From the NCBI RefSeq assembly GCF_015160875.1, contig NZ_CP063374.1:2480001-2544000 (forward strand): DNA of 64,000 nt, given 5' to 3'. Position numbers and translations under genes: made by a program. Source of the stretch: Streptomyces chromofuscus (GTDB taxonomy: Bacteria > Actinomycetota > Actinomycetes > Streptomycetales > Streptomycetaceae). The notes under the pieces were generated by a model. It saw only the letters and a program-made list of their open reading frames with translations, was not told the origin of the DNA and ran no database searches. Positions 1 through 7,682 of this stretch are shown here, one piece after another (positions within the stretch are counted from its first letter, which is position 1; every line of letters begins with the position of its first letter).

Positions 1-198
1 GTCCTGGCCACGCACGACGTGGAACTGGCCGCCGAGCTGGCCCACCGGGTGGTCCTGCTCGCCGACGGCGAGGTGATCGCCGACGGCCCGACGGCGGACG
101 TGGTCGTCTCGTCCCCGTCCTTCGCCCCGCAGGTCACCAAGATCCTCGCCCCCCAGCAGTGGCTCACGGTCACGCAGGTCCGGGAGGCTCTGTCATGA
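1..198 (+). CDS. ECF transporter ATP-binding subunit, C-terminal fragment
   Basis: The window opens inside this gene; the last 65 residues are visible. They contain the H-loop (LATHD) and the usual tail after the signature region of an ABC ATPase, in which the helper segment is followed by a LLADGEVIADG-type beta turn. The TGA stop overlaps the ATG of the next gene in an ATGA arrangement, so the two are translationally coupled. Because the next gene is an ECF-type S component, this is most likely the energising ATPase (EcfA, possibly an A1-A2 fusion as in other streptomycetes) at the cytoplasmic face of a vitamin or metal importer. The substrate cannot be read from this fragment. Confidence 0.85.
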   Translation, partial: VLATHDVELAAELAHRVVLLADGEVIADGPTADVVVSSPSFAPQVTKILAPQQWLTVTQVREALS

Positions 199-1340
199 CG
201 GACTCCACCGGGCCGTTCGAACCGCAGCCGGCAGCGGACCGCACCCCACCGACCGCGGACAGCACCCCACCGACCGCGGACAGCACCCCACCGACAGCCC
301 TCCGCACCCCACCGACCGCGGACAGCACCCCACCGACAGCCCTCCGCACCCCACCGACCGCGGACAGCACCCCGCCGACAGCCCTCCGCACCCCACCGAC
401 CGCGGACAGCACCCCACCGGCACCGCCCCGCGCCACCGGCGGCGCCCGGGCGCGCGCCGTCCGCCTCGGCCCCCGTTCCCTCGTCGCGCTCGCCCTCACC
501 AGCGCGGTCGGCGCGGCGGCCTTCTTCTGGCCCTTCCTCGCCCCGCCCACCTCCCGGGTCGCGGCCCACGCCCAGGACGCGCCGTGGCTGTTCGCGGGCC
601 TGCTGGCCCTCCTCATGGGAGTCGTGGCGGCGACCCTCTCCGAGTCAGGGCTCGGCCCCAAGGCCGTGGCCATGCTCGGTGTGCTGGCCGCGACCGGCGC
701 GGCGCTGCGGCCGATCGGTGCCGGTACGGCGGGCATCGAGCCGATGTTCTTCCTGATGGTGCTCAGCGGACGCGTGCTCGGCCCCGGCTTCGGGTTCGTG
801 CTCGGCGCGGTCACCATGTTCGCGTCGGCGCTGCTCACGGGCGGCGTGGGCCCGTGGCTGCCGTTCCAGATGCTGGCGATGGGCTGGTTCACGATGGCGG
901 CGGGCCTGCTGCCGGCGCCGGACCGGCTGCGCGGCCGCGCCGAGCTGCTGCTCCTGGCCGGGTACGGCTTCTGCGCGGCCTTCGCCTACGGCACGATCAT
1001 GAACCTCGCGGGCTGGCCCTTCATGAGCGCGCTGGCCTCCACCATCGCCTTCGACCCGGACGCGCCGGTCCCGGCCAACCTGGCCCGCTTCCTGGCGTAC
1101 TGCCTGGCCACTTCGCTCGGCTGGGACCTGGGCCGCGCGGCCGTCACGGTCGTCCTGACCGTGACGCTCGGCCCGGCGGTCCTCAGGGCCCTGCGCCGGG
1201 CCACCCGCCGCGCCGCCTTCGAGACCCCGGTCACATTCGACCCGCCCGGGTCGTCACCCTCGGGTGAGGGCTTGCGTGCGGACGGTCACGCGGACGGTGA
1301 AGCACCCCACATGACCCACGTCACCAACGAAGCCGGATAG
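195..1340 (+). CDS. ECF transporter S component with N-terminal heptapeptide repeats
   Basis: A 381-residue membrane protein. Residues 1-75 are a low-complexity proline/threonine-rich head with eight 7-residue repeats (TPPTADS or TPPTALR). From about residue 95 there are roughly six hydrophobic segments of the compact S-component type, including a stretch around VAMLGVLAATGAALRPIG. The S component binds the substrate and docks onto the T/A energising module, whose ATPase ends just upstream. ATG 195 is preferred over an in-frame ATG at 159 because the latter would lie deep inside the ATPase gene and 195 gives the ATGA coupling. The substrate is not deducible. The repeat head is probably cytosolic and looks like a recent expansion rather than part of the fold. 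Confidence 0.85.
   Translation: MTDSTGPFEPQPAADRTPPTADSTPPTADSTPPTALRTPPTADSTPPTALRTPPTADSTPPTALRTPPTADSTPPAPPRATGGARARAVRLGPRSLVALALTSAVGAAAFFWPFLAPPTSRVAAHAQDAPWLFAGLLALLMGVVAATLSESGLGPKAVAMLGVLAATGAALRPIGAGTAGIEPMFFLMVLSGRVLGPGFGFVLGAVTMFASALLTGGVGPWLPFQMLAMGWFTMAAGLLPAPDRLRGRAELLLLAGYGFCAAFAYGTIMNLAGWPFMSALASTIAFDPDAPVPANLARFLAYCLATSLGWDLGRAAVTVVLTVTLGPAVLRALRRATRRAAFETPVTFDPPGSSPSGEGLRADGHADGEAPHMTHVTNEAG
243..410 (+). repeat. 21-bp in-frame tandem repeats (8 units)
   Basis: Eight 21-bp units encode TPPTADS, TPPTADS, TPPTALR, TPPTADS, TPPTALR, TPPTADS, TPPTALR and TPPTADS. The two unit types differ only in their last codons and alternate after the first, so the array grew as 42-bp doublets. 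The unit length keeps the reading frame, so copy-number change would lengthen or shorten the protein head without a frameshift. Confidence 0.95.
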
Positions 1341-1604
1341 TAGATCCAGTCACGTGTCATGCACTTGGCATTGTGCGCCCTGACCTGCGCATTGAGAGCC
1401 AGGTCACACAACGGACCTTCACCTCTGATGCGACCACAACTAGTAAAAGCGGTCATTGCGGGCACTTCGCTCGGCTGCTTCTCTGGATGACGTCGCACGG
1501 CGCCGACGAGCCCACAGGGCCGCGGCGCCCCTGCATGTCACCGCCTCGCACCGCGTGGTTCCGGCTTGCCGCGACCACCCAGTCCCCGACGAAAAGGTTC
1601 GCCT

Positions 1605-2021
1605 GTGTCCGTCTCCATCCTCCGCCGCATCGCCACCCCGAAGAAGGCCCTCACCGGCGTCGCCGTCGCCGCAGCCACCGCCGGTATGGCGCTGTCGGCC
1701 GCCCCGGCCCACGCCGCGTCGACCGCCTCTCCCACCCAGGCCAAGGCGATCGCGAAGAAGATGATCCCGGACGCCGCCCAGTTCAACGCCTTCAGCAAGA
1801 TCGTTCAGCACGAGAGCAACTGGGACGTCGACGCCACCAACTCCTCCTCCGGCGCCTACGGTCTGGTCCAGGCCCTGCCGGGCCACAAGATGGCCTCGGC
1901 CGGCTCCGACTGGAAGACCAACGCCCAGACCCAGATCAAGTGGGGCCTGGACTACATGAAGTCCCGCTACGGCAGCCCCGTCGGCGCCTGGAACTTCTGG
2001 CAGGCCAACGGCTGGTACTGA
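1605..2021 (+). CDS. Secreted SLT-type lytic transglycosylase
   Basis: A 138-residue exported enzyme. Residues 1-37 form a signal peptide (basic RRIATPKK start, hydrophobic core, AHA cleavage site). The rest is a short SLT/lysozyme-like domain with the catalytic-glutamate motif QHESNWD followed by SSSGAYGLVQALPGHKM and a C-terminal aromatic AWNFWQANGWY. It should cleave peptidoglycan glycan strands outside the membrane. GTG 1605 has an AAAAGG ribosome site 7 nt upstream; the in-frame ATG further upstream would put charged residues before the signal. The 264-nt leader (1341-1604) holds no gene. Some cell-wall hydrolase genes in the genus have c-di-AMP riboswitches in such leaders, but I could not recognise one here. 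Confidence 0.85.
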   Translation: MSVSILRRIATPKKALTGVAVAAATAGMALSAAPAHAASTASPTQAKAIAKKMIPDAAQFNAFSKIVQHESNWDVDATNSSSGAYGLVQALPGHKMASAGSDWKTNAQTQIKWGLDYMKSRYGSPVGAWNFWQANGWY

Positions 2022-2031
2022 GCCGGCCCCA

Positions 2032-2049
2032 CAGCATCGGCCGATGCTG
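2032..2049. repeat. Perfect 18-bp palindrome after the transglycosylase gene
   Basis: CAGCATCGG is followed directly by CCGATGCTG, a perfect palindrome with no loop, 10 nt after the stop. It may be part of the termination region together with the hairpin at 2069-2100, or a protein-binding site. No further evidence separates these. Confidence 0.6.
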
Positions 2050-2068
2050 GGACACCAGCCCCCAAGAC

Positions 2069-2100
2069 GGCGGCGGCCCCCGATCCCCGGGGCCGCCGCC
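2069..2100. terminator. Bidirectional terminator between convergent genes
   Basis: A 12-bp perfect GC stem (GGCGGCGGCCCC with GGGGCCGCCGCC) with an 8-nt loop lies between the transglycosylase stop and the converging ppk2 stop. It is followed on the plus strand by TTCTGT rather than a long U run, as is usual in this genus. Confidence 0.75.
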
Positions 2101-2128
2101 TTCTGTGCGCCCCGCACCGCACGAGCCA

Positions 2129-3121
2129 CTAGCGGGGATGGGTTCCCGGGCCGTCGTGGTGACCGCTGAGCGGGGTGGGCGTCAGGTCGGTGGGTCGCTC
2201 ACCGGCCTCCAGCAGGGTGTCCGCGGCGCCCACGATCAGCGGATCGGGCTTGCCGACGGCGGCGTGGTCCTTCGCCGGATAGTCGCAGCGGTCGAGCAGG
2301 CTGCGCATCGCCTCCAGCCGGCCACGCCGTTTGTCGTTGTTCTTGACCACCGTCCACGGAGCGTGGGCGGTGTCCGTGGCTCGGAACATCTCGACCTTGG
2401 CCGCCGTGTACTCGTCCCAGCGGTCGAGCGAGGAGAGGTCCGTCGGCGACAGCTTCCACCGGCGCACCGGGTCCACCTGCCGGATGGCGAACCGGGTGCG
2501 TTGCTCGGCCCGGGAGACGGAGAACCAGAACTTCACCAGCATGACGCCGTCCTCCGTCAGGAGCCTCTCGAACAGGGGTGCCTGCACGAGGAACTCGCGG
2601 TACTCGTCGTCCGTGCAGAAGCCCATCACCCGCTCGACACCGGCCCGGTTGTACCAGGACCGGTCGAAGAAGACGATCTCCCCGCGGGCCGGCAGATGCG
2701 CGACATAGCGCTGGAAGTACCACTGGCCGGCCTCCCGCTCGGTCGGCTTCTCCAATGCGACCACGCGGGCGCCGCGCGGGTTCAGGCGCTCCGTGAAGCG
2801 CTGGATCGTCCCGCCCTTGCCGGCCGCGTCCCGGCCTTCGCAGACGACGACGATCCGCTGGCCGGTGTCCTTGATCCAGCGCTGCATCTTGAGCAGTTCT
2901 ATCTGCAGGATGCGCTTCTGCCGCTCGTAGTCGGCCCTGCGTACCTTCCGGTCGTACGGATGGTTGTCCCGCCAGGTCTCTATGGGGCTGCCGTCGTCGT
3001 TCAGCAGGAGCGGCCTCTCCGGACGCTGCTCGTCCACGCTGAGGCCCTCGAGGAGTTCTCGCTCGGCCGTACCCGAGCCGGTGCCGCTCGTCGTCGCCGC
3101 TTGGTTCCGCTCGGAGTCCAT
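2129..3121 (-). CDS. ppk2: Polyphosphate kinase 2 (class I-like)
   Basis: A 330-residue cytoplasmic kinase that transfers phosphate between polyphosphate and a nucleotide. The Walker A motif GRDAAGKGG sits at residues 96-104 and the lid/Walker B region FFDRSWYNRAGVERVMGF at about 151-168, both diagnostic of PPK2. The 'CEGRDAAGKGG' version and the single-domain length fit PPK2 class I, which mainly makes GTP or ATP from polyphosphate. ATG 3121 is chosen because GGAGG sits 5 nt upstream; upstream in-frame starts lack one. The gene stands alone, converging on the transglycosylase gene. The first 45 residues are Ser/Thr/Gly-rich and poorly conserved in kind. Confidence 0.93.
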   Translation of the reverse strand: MDSERNQAATTSGTGSGTAERELLEGLSVDEQRPERPLLLNDDGSPIETWRDNHPYDRKVRRADYERQKRILQIELLKMQRWIKDTGQRIVVVCEGRDAAGKGGTIQRFTERLNPRGARVVALEKPTEREAGQWYFQRYVAHLPARGEIVFFDRSWYNRAGVERVMGFCTDDEYREFLVQAPLFERLLTEDGVMLVKFWFSVSRAEQRTRFAIRQVDPVRRWKLSPTDLSSLDRWDEYTAAKVEMFRATDTAHAPWTVVKNNDKRRGRLEAMRSLLDRCDYPAKDHAAVGKPDPLIVGAADTLLEAGERPTDLTPTPLSGHHDGPGTHPR

Positions 3122-3511
3122 GAGGCCCTCCAGTGTCGCGCTTCTCCGGTGGTCGGATGAGCGGAGCAACGCGCCCGCCGTACGGCACGGTGATCCGCTC
3201 CACACCTCCTGCCCCTTTCCACCCGTGACAACCAAACGTGGGCGGCAGCGGACAGGGAGTTCGCGCTGGTGACGCTGTGCGCGGGCGGCGGACCGGCTAC
3301 CGGGACGAAACGTCGGGGGCTGCGGCCCCGGCCCACGAGACGAACGCCGTGAAGGCGGCGGGGTCCAAGGTCACCACGGGGCCGGCGAGGCGCCCGGGTC
3401 GAGGTCGTTGATGCGGGTCACGCACGGTCCCCTCTCACGCAACTCCGCACTGCCGGACGGGTTGTATCCGATCCGTCGCCCACAGTAGGTGCGCCTGGCC
3501 GGCCTCGTGGC
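3122..3511. other. Divergent intergenic region, no gene seen
   Basis: A 390-nt spacer between the divergent ppk2 and the anti-sigma-type gene. I see no convincing coding potential on either strand and no long inverted repeat. It should hold the promoters of both flanking genes, but I cannot point to clear -10/-35 pairs. Confidence 0.5.
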
Positions 3512-4219
3512 GTGAACGAACACTTCCCCTCGGCCTACTTGATCCCTCGCCCCGCCCAGTACCGCATGAGCCCGACCGTGGGCGAACACTCGCCACGGCA
3601 CGTCCGCCGCATCGTCCGCTCGCTGCCGGCGGAGTGGGGGATGGCGGACCTGACCGACGCGGTGGAGCTCGGCGTGACGGAGCTGGTCGCCAACGTCGTG
3701 CGCCATGTCCCGGACCGGCGCCGCACGCTGCTGCTGCGCCGCGGGACGGGCACGCGGGTGGAGGTCTCGGACGGCTCGCCGCACCTCCCCCGCCCGTCCC
3801 TCACCCGGTCGCCGGACGCGGAGAACGGCCGCGGCCTGCTGCTGGAAGCGGTGGCGGACCAGTGGGGAGTGCAGCCGCGCGCCGACGACGGCAAGACGGT
3901 CTGGTTCGAGTGCGAGGCCGCGTCACCCCGCCGATCCGGACCGGCCGGCAGCGGCGATCGGCTTCGGTGCCGCCTCGGCGCCGAGTGCCGGGGACGGCGT
4001 CGTCCGCGCCCGCGGACCCTGGAACACGTACGCGAGGCCGAAGCCCGCGCCCACCACCAGCGCGCCGCCCACCGCGTCCAGCACCCAGTGGTTGCCGGTC
4101 ACCACGATCGCGGTCGCCGTGAACGCCGGATGCAGCAGGCCCAGCGCCTTCATCCACCCCTTGGGCGCGACGATCGCGATCATGACGCCGCACCACAGGG
4201 ACCACCCGAAGTGCAGTGA
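3512..4219 (+). CDS. Anti-sigma-factor-type HATPase protein with run-on tail
   Basis: Residues 1-135 are a GHKL ATPase domain of the RsbW/SpoIIAB type: an N-box like ELGVTELVANVVRH, a DGSPHLPRP segment in place of the G1 box, and NGRGLLLEAVADQWGV as the G2 box, ending at TVWFECEA. Such small proteins are very numerous in streptomycetes and bind sigma factors or anti-anti-sigma proteins. The remaining ~100 residues are arginine-rich and are the antisense of the 3' end of the converging gene, so they are probably run-on translation after loss of a stop near 3925. GTG 3512 has no good ribosome site; ATG 3566 (MSPTVGEHS) is an alternative that would trim 18 residues. Confidence 0.75.
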   Translation: MNEHFPSAYLIPRPAQYRMSPTVGEHSPRHVRRIVRSLPAEWGMADLTDAVELGVTELVANVVRHVPDRRRTLLLRRGTGTRVEVSDGSPHLPRPSLTRSPDAENGRGLLLEAVADQWGVQPRADDGKTVWFECEAASPRRSGPAGSGDRLRCRLGAECRGRRRPRPRTLEHVREAEARAHHQRAAHRVQHPVVAGHHDRGRRERRMQQAQRLHPPLGRDDRDHDAAPQGPPEVQ

Positions 4220-5974
4220 GGGCATGGCCGCGTACTGGTTGGTGAGGGAGGTCAGGGTGCCGTAGTCCGGCTGGGAGAAGTCCTGGACGCCGTGGACGGT
4301 GTCGATGATGCCGAAGCCCGGCATCAGGCGCGGCGGGGCGAGCGGGTAGAGCCAGAAGCCGATCAGTGCCAGCAGGGTCGTCAGGCCCAGGGTCGAGCGG
4401 CCCCAGCGGTAGTCGACGGGACGGCGCCAGTACAGGACGCCGAGGACGGTCAGCGGCACGGCGAAGTGGAAGGACGTGTAGTAGAAGTCGAAGAACTGCC
4501 GGAGCCGGTCAACCTTCACGATCGCGTGGTTGAGCGTGTGCTCGACGTCGATGTGGAGGAACCGCTCCACGGACAAAATCTGCTCGCCGTGCGCCTCGGC
4601 CCGCTCCCGGCCGCCGGATATCGTGCCGCCGGTGGCCGCGAGCCGCACCTGCGAGTACGCGGCGTAGGTGACGCGTATGAGGAGCAGCTCCAGCAGGAGG
4701 TTCGGACGGCCGAGGACGCGGCGCAGGAAGGGCAGCAGCGGTACGCGCTTCCAGCGGGCCGGGACCGGCCGGGCGTACTCCGTGGGGATCGGGTCCCGGT
4801 AGTAGGGCGAGGTGCGCGACAGGAACGGCACGGCCGTGGCGGCGGCGATCGCGGCGAGCAGGACGACGTTGTCGCGCAGCGGGTGCAGCACGGCCATGTT
4901 CGGCAGGAGCATCTTCGCCGGGAGCGTCATCACCAGCACCACCGCCACCGGCCACACGAGGCGGTCGGAGGCGCGCCGGCCGACCCGGCCGGCCACTGCC
5001 GGCAGCACCCACAGCAGCTGGTGCTGCCATGCGGTGGGCGAGACGGCGATCGCGGCGCAGCCGGTGACGGCGACGGCCAGCAGCAGCTGGCCGTCTCGGG
5101 CGTAGCGGACGGCCCGGCGCAGGCCGAGGGCGGCGACCACCGCGCCCAGCGTCAGGAAGAGGGCTGTCTCCAGCGGGCCGGACAGGCCCAGCCGGAGCAG
5201 TGCTCCGTGCAGGGACTGGTTGGCGAGGTCGTCGGCCCGGCCGCCGAGGCCGACGCCGGCCAGATGGTGCACCCAGTACCTGTAGGAGTCGTGCGGCATC
5301 GCCGCCCAGGCCAGCGCCGTGGCCGCGGCGAACGTCGCGCCCAGCGACGCGGCGGCGGTGCGGCGGCCGGTGAACCACAGCAGCGGGGCGAAGAGCAGCA
5401 CCGTCGGCTGGAAGGCGGCGGCGACGCCGATCAGCGCGCCGCCCGCCCGCTCGCCGCGCACGACGAAGCAGCCGAGGAGGACCAGCAGGACCGGGATGAT
5501 GCTGGTCTGGCCGAGCCAGAAGGCGTTGCGCACGGGCAGCGACAGCATCAACAGGCAGATCGCGACCGGCGCGGCGACGAGGGAGGTACGGCGGCTGACC
5601 GGCTGCGGGAGGGCGCGGGCGGCGACCAGGCCGAGGACGACGACCAGCAGCAGCGTGCCGAAGGTCCAGCCCCAGCCGAGCGCCTGCTCGGCGGCCCGGG
5701 TCAGCGGCTTGAGGACCAGGCCGCCGAAGGGCGTGCCGGTGAAGCGGGTGGAGTCGTAGAGCGAACCGTCGACGTGCAGGACGCCGTCCGGGCCGACCCA
5801 GGCCTCCAGGTCGGTCAGCCGCTCACCCCGGGGGGTGCCGAGGACGACGGCGATCTGCCGTGCGCCGAGGATCGCGGCGACCAGCCACAGGGTCAGGCGC
5901 GCGGCGCGCCATCGTGCGCCGGCCGTCGCTCCGAAGGCCTCCACCGGTCTCCCGCCGTGCTCCGCGTTCACCAC
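3923..5974 (-). CDS. GT87 mannosyltransferase-like / PAP2 phosphatase fusion membrane protein
   Basis: A 683-residue polytopic protein. The N-terminal ~420 residues resemble GT87 (DUF2029) polyprenol-phosphate-mannose-dependent glycosyltransferases, with many hydrophobic helices and long loops. The C-terminal ~260 residues form an inositolphosphotransferase/PAP2 module, with QYAAMPSLHFGWSLW and GNHWVLDAVGG supplying the histidine motifs of the phosphatase site. The combination suggests a role in building envelope glycans or glycolipids, transferring a sugar or removing a lipid-linked phosphate at the outer membrane face. Tandem GTG codons at 5974 and 5971 follow a GGGGAGGGAGG stretch about 10 nt away; either could start. 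The stop lies 297 nt inside the converging gene. Confidence 0.85.
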   Translation of the reverse strand: MVNAEHGGRPVEAFGATAGARWRAARLTLWLVAAILGARQIAVVLGTPRGERLTDLEAWVGPDGVLHVDGSLYDSTRFTGTPFGGLVLKPLTRAAEQALGWGWTFGTLLLVVVLGLVAARALPQPVSRRTSLVAAPVAICLLMLSLPVRNAFWLGQTSIIPVLLVLLGCFVVRGERAGGALIGVAAAFQPTVLLFAPLLWFTGRRTAAASLGATFAAATALAWAAMPHDSYRYWVHHLAGVGLGGRADDLANQSLHGALLRLGLSGPLETALFLTLGAVVAALGLRRAVRYARDGQLLLAVAVTGCAAIAVSPTAWQHQLLWVLPAVAGRVGRRASDRLVWPVAVVLVMTLPAKMLLPNMAVLHPLRDNVVLLAAIAAATAVPFLSRTSPYYRDPIPTEYARPVPARWKRVPLLPFLRRVLGRPNLLLELLLIRVTYAAYSQVRLAATGGTISGGRERAEAHGEQILSVERFLHIDVEHTLNHAIVKVDRLRQFFDFYYTSFHFAVPLTVLGVLYWRRPVDYRWGRSTLGLTTLLALIGFWLYPLAPPRLMPGFGIIDTVHGVQDFSQPDYGTLTSLTNQYAAMPSLHFGWSLWCGVMIAIVAPKGWMKALGLLHPAFTATAIVVTGNHWVLDAVGGALVVGAGFGLAYVFQGPRARTTPSPALGAEAAPKPIAAAGRSGSAG

Positions 5975-6335
5975 GCCTCGTCGGCCTCCCTCCCCTGTGT
6001 CCCACGCCCCGCGCGCGCGAGGTTTCCGTGCGCACCCTCCTGAGGTCCTTCGCGCACCCTGTGGGTGCGCATCGCCCCCGGAGGAGGACGCAGGCCACCT
6101 CCGCTTCACCTGACGTCCGCCTGCCTTTTGTCCGAAAGACGACAGTGGGCGGGGGGTCGGGTTGCCCCGGCCGGGCGCGAGATGGGTCACAGGACGTGTG
6201 CGGACGCGGCGGTCAGACGCCCGGCGGCAGGCCTGGACAGCCCGCATTTACGTGCCCCATGCACCTAATTGGCCACCCTGCGCAATCGGACCAAGGCGAC
6301 GCGGCGCGGGCGACCGCGCGCCGAGGACGGCCGGC

Positions 6336-6381
6336 GCCGGGACCCGGGCCCGCGGCCGAGACCGCGGGCCCGGGTCCCGGC
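6336..6381. repeat. Perfect 20-bp GC-rich inverted repeat in a divergent spacer
   Basis: Two 20-nt arms (6336-6355 and 6362-6381) are exact reverse complements around a 6-nt loop CCGAGA. The hairpin looks like a terminator but lies between divergent genes (starts 5974 and 6502), about 120 nt before the second, with no gene ending into it. The surrounding 5975-6501 (527 nt) otherwise holds no convincing gene. Confidence 0.85.
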
Positions 6382-6460
6382 CCTCCGGTTCGTCGGACCG
6401 GCGTCGCTCCACTGGCCCCGTGGGACAGGAACCTGCACCCGCCCCTACTCGTTAGGCCAT

Positions 6461-6481
6461 CTAGTTAGCACTTCTAACTAG
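6461..6481. promoter_or_regulatory. Perfect operator-like dyad upstream of the O-methyltransferase gene
   Basis: CTAGTTAG and CTAACTAG are perfect reverse complements separated by CACTT, ending 20 nt before the ATG at 6502. A further GTTAG half site lies at 6451. The AT-rich arms stand out in very GC-rich DNA and the geometry fits a MarR- or TetR-family operator overlapping a core promoter. No such regulator gene is adjacent, so the cognate factor is unknown. Confidence 0.7.
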
Positions 6482-6501
6482 GACGACGAGAGGCAGAGCG
6501 C

Positions 6502-7173
6502 ATGAGCGAGTCGCAGGTCTGGGACGCCGTCGACGAGTACTTCACCACCCACCTCTCCCACGACGACGAGGCCCTCAAGGCGGCCCTGCGCGACAGCGAC
6601 GCGGCCGGGCTGCCACGCGCCAACGTCACGGCGACGCAGGGCAAGCTGCTGCAGCTCCTCGCCCGGATGCAGGGCGCCCGCGCCATCCTGGAGATCGGCA
6701 CGCTCGGCGGCTACAGCACGATCTGGCTGGCCCGCGCCCTCCCGGCCGACGGCCGTCTGGTCTCGCTGGAGTACAGCCCGAAGCACGCCGAGGTCGCCAC
6801 CCGCAACATCGCCCGCGCGGGCCTCGACAAGGTCGTCGACGTGCGCGTCGGCGCCGCCCTCGACTCGCTGCCGCAGCTCGCCGACGAGAACCCGCCGCCC
6901 TTCGACCTGGTCTTCATCGACGCCGACAAGGCCAACAACGCCCGCTATGTGGAGTGGGCCCTGAAGCTCACGTGCGCGGGCAGCCTGATCGTCGTCGACA
7001 ACGTCGTCCGCGGCGGCCGCGTCGCCGAGGCGGACAGCCCCGCCCCCGACGTGCGGGGCACACGCACCGCCATCGAACTCATCGGCTCCCACCCCCGCCT
7101 CGACGGCACCGCGATCCAGACGGTGGGCAGCAAGGGGTACGACGGCTTCGCGCTGGCGCGCGTCCTCGGGTGA
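6502..7173 (+). CDS. Class I SAM-dependent O-methyltransferase (family 3, CCoAMT-like)
   Basis: A 223-residue cytoplasmic enzyme with motif I ILEIGTLGGYST, an acidic ribose-binding strand (VSLEYSPKH), the metal/catechol signature DLVFIDADKANN and DNVVRGGRV. This is the catechol/caffeoyl-CoA-type O-methyltransferase family, which usually methylates a vicinal hydroxyl with a divalent metal. The natural acceptor is not predictable. The ATG at 6502 has a weak GAGAGG upstream. It is a single gene, with an FHA gene converging on it, and is probably controlled through the dyad at 6461-6481. Confidence 0.9.
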   Translation: MSESQVWDAVDEYFTTHLSHDDEALKAALRDSDAAGLPRANVTATQGKLLQLLARMQGARAILEIGTLGGYSTIWLARALPADGRLVSLEYSPKHAEVATRNIARAGLDKVVDVRVGAALDSLPQLADENPPPFDLVFIDADKANNARYVEWALKLTCAGSLIVVDNVVRGGRVAEADSPAPDVRGTRTAIELIGSHPRLDGTAIQTVGSKGYDGFALARVLG

Positions 7174-7191
7174 CGTGGCCCGGGCCGCGGG

Positions 7192-7584
7192 TCAGGCCTC
7201 GTGGTAGAAGCCGACGTTCACGCTGCGCGGCCCGGTGCGGTCCTGGATGACGATCTCGCCGTTGCCGCCCCTGGGCAGCGGCGCCGTGCCGCCGTACGCG
7301 AGCGGCTGCGCGTACTCGCCGGACACCAGCCGGACCTCGGAGGACGGGTCCGGCTGCGAGCCGCGCAGCCAGGTCACCTGCCAGGTGCCGTCCGGCCCGC
7401 ACAGGAACTCCAGGTGCACCCGGGAGACGAACAGCCAGTCGTCGGGCGTCACGAGCCGGCACACGGTCCCGTCCCGGCCCACCCGCAGCACCGCCCCCGG
7501 CTCACTGGGCGCGTCGGCCATGAGCATGCCGGCCGTGGCGCCCGCTTCCGTCCCGGAGACGGAGGCCATGGTCAGTTCGAGCAC
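7192..7584 (-). CDS. FHA domain protein
   Basis: A 130-residue protein whose core carries the FHA signature: GRDGTVCRL on an early strand and VSRVHLEF (the Ser-Arg...His pair) that reads phosphothreonine peptides. It has no membrane or signal segment, so it should act in the cytoplasm as a phospho-dependent adaptor, possibly downstream of a Ser/Thr kinase, none of which is nearby. GTG 7584 is chosen because AAGGGAG lies 5 nt upstream; the alternative ATG (MASVSG) lacks a site. The FHA fold is short of one edge strand at the C-terminus, so it may be a minimal version. Confidence 0.75.
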   Translation of the reverse strand: MLELTMASVSGTEAGATAGMLMADAPSEPGAVLRVGRDGTVCRLVTPDDWLFVSRVHLEFLCGPDGTWQVTWLRGSQPDPSSEVRLVSGEYAQPLAYGGTAPLPRGGNGEIVIQDRTGPRSVNVGFYHEA

Positions 7585-7682
7585 GTGCGCTCCCTTGCAA
7601 CGTCCTGGTCCGGCAGCCCGGTTGGCCTGCCGCCGCCGCATGATAAATCGCCCGGCACGGCGGCGTCCGGCACAATGGCCTC

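Noticed and set aside
1341..1604. c-di-AMP riboswitch in the leader of the muralytic enzyme
   Set aside because: Biologically reasonable, but I could not match the conserved core of the ydaO class. A covariance search with RF00379 would decide.
5860..6468. Plus-strand gene upstream of the O-methyltransferase
   Set aside because: Arg/Pro-rich composition, no domain, and it runs through the perfect hairpin at 6336-6381.
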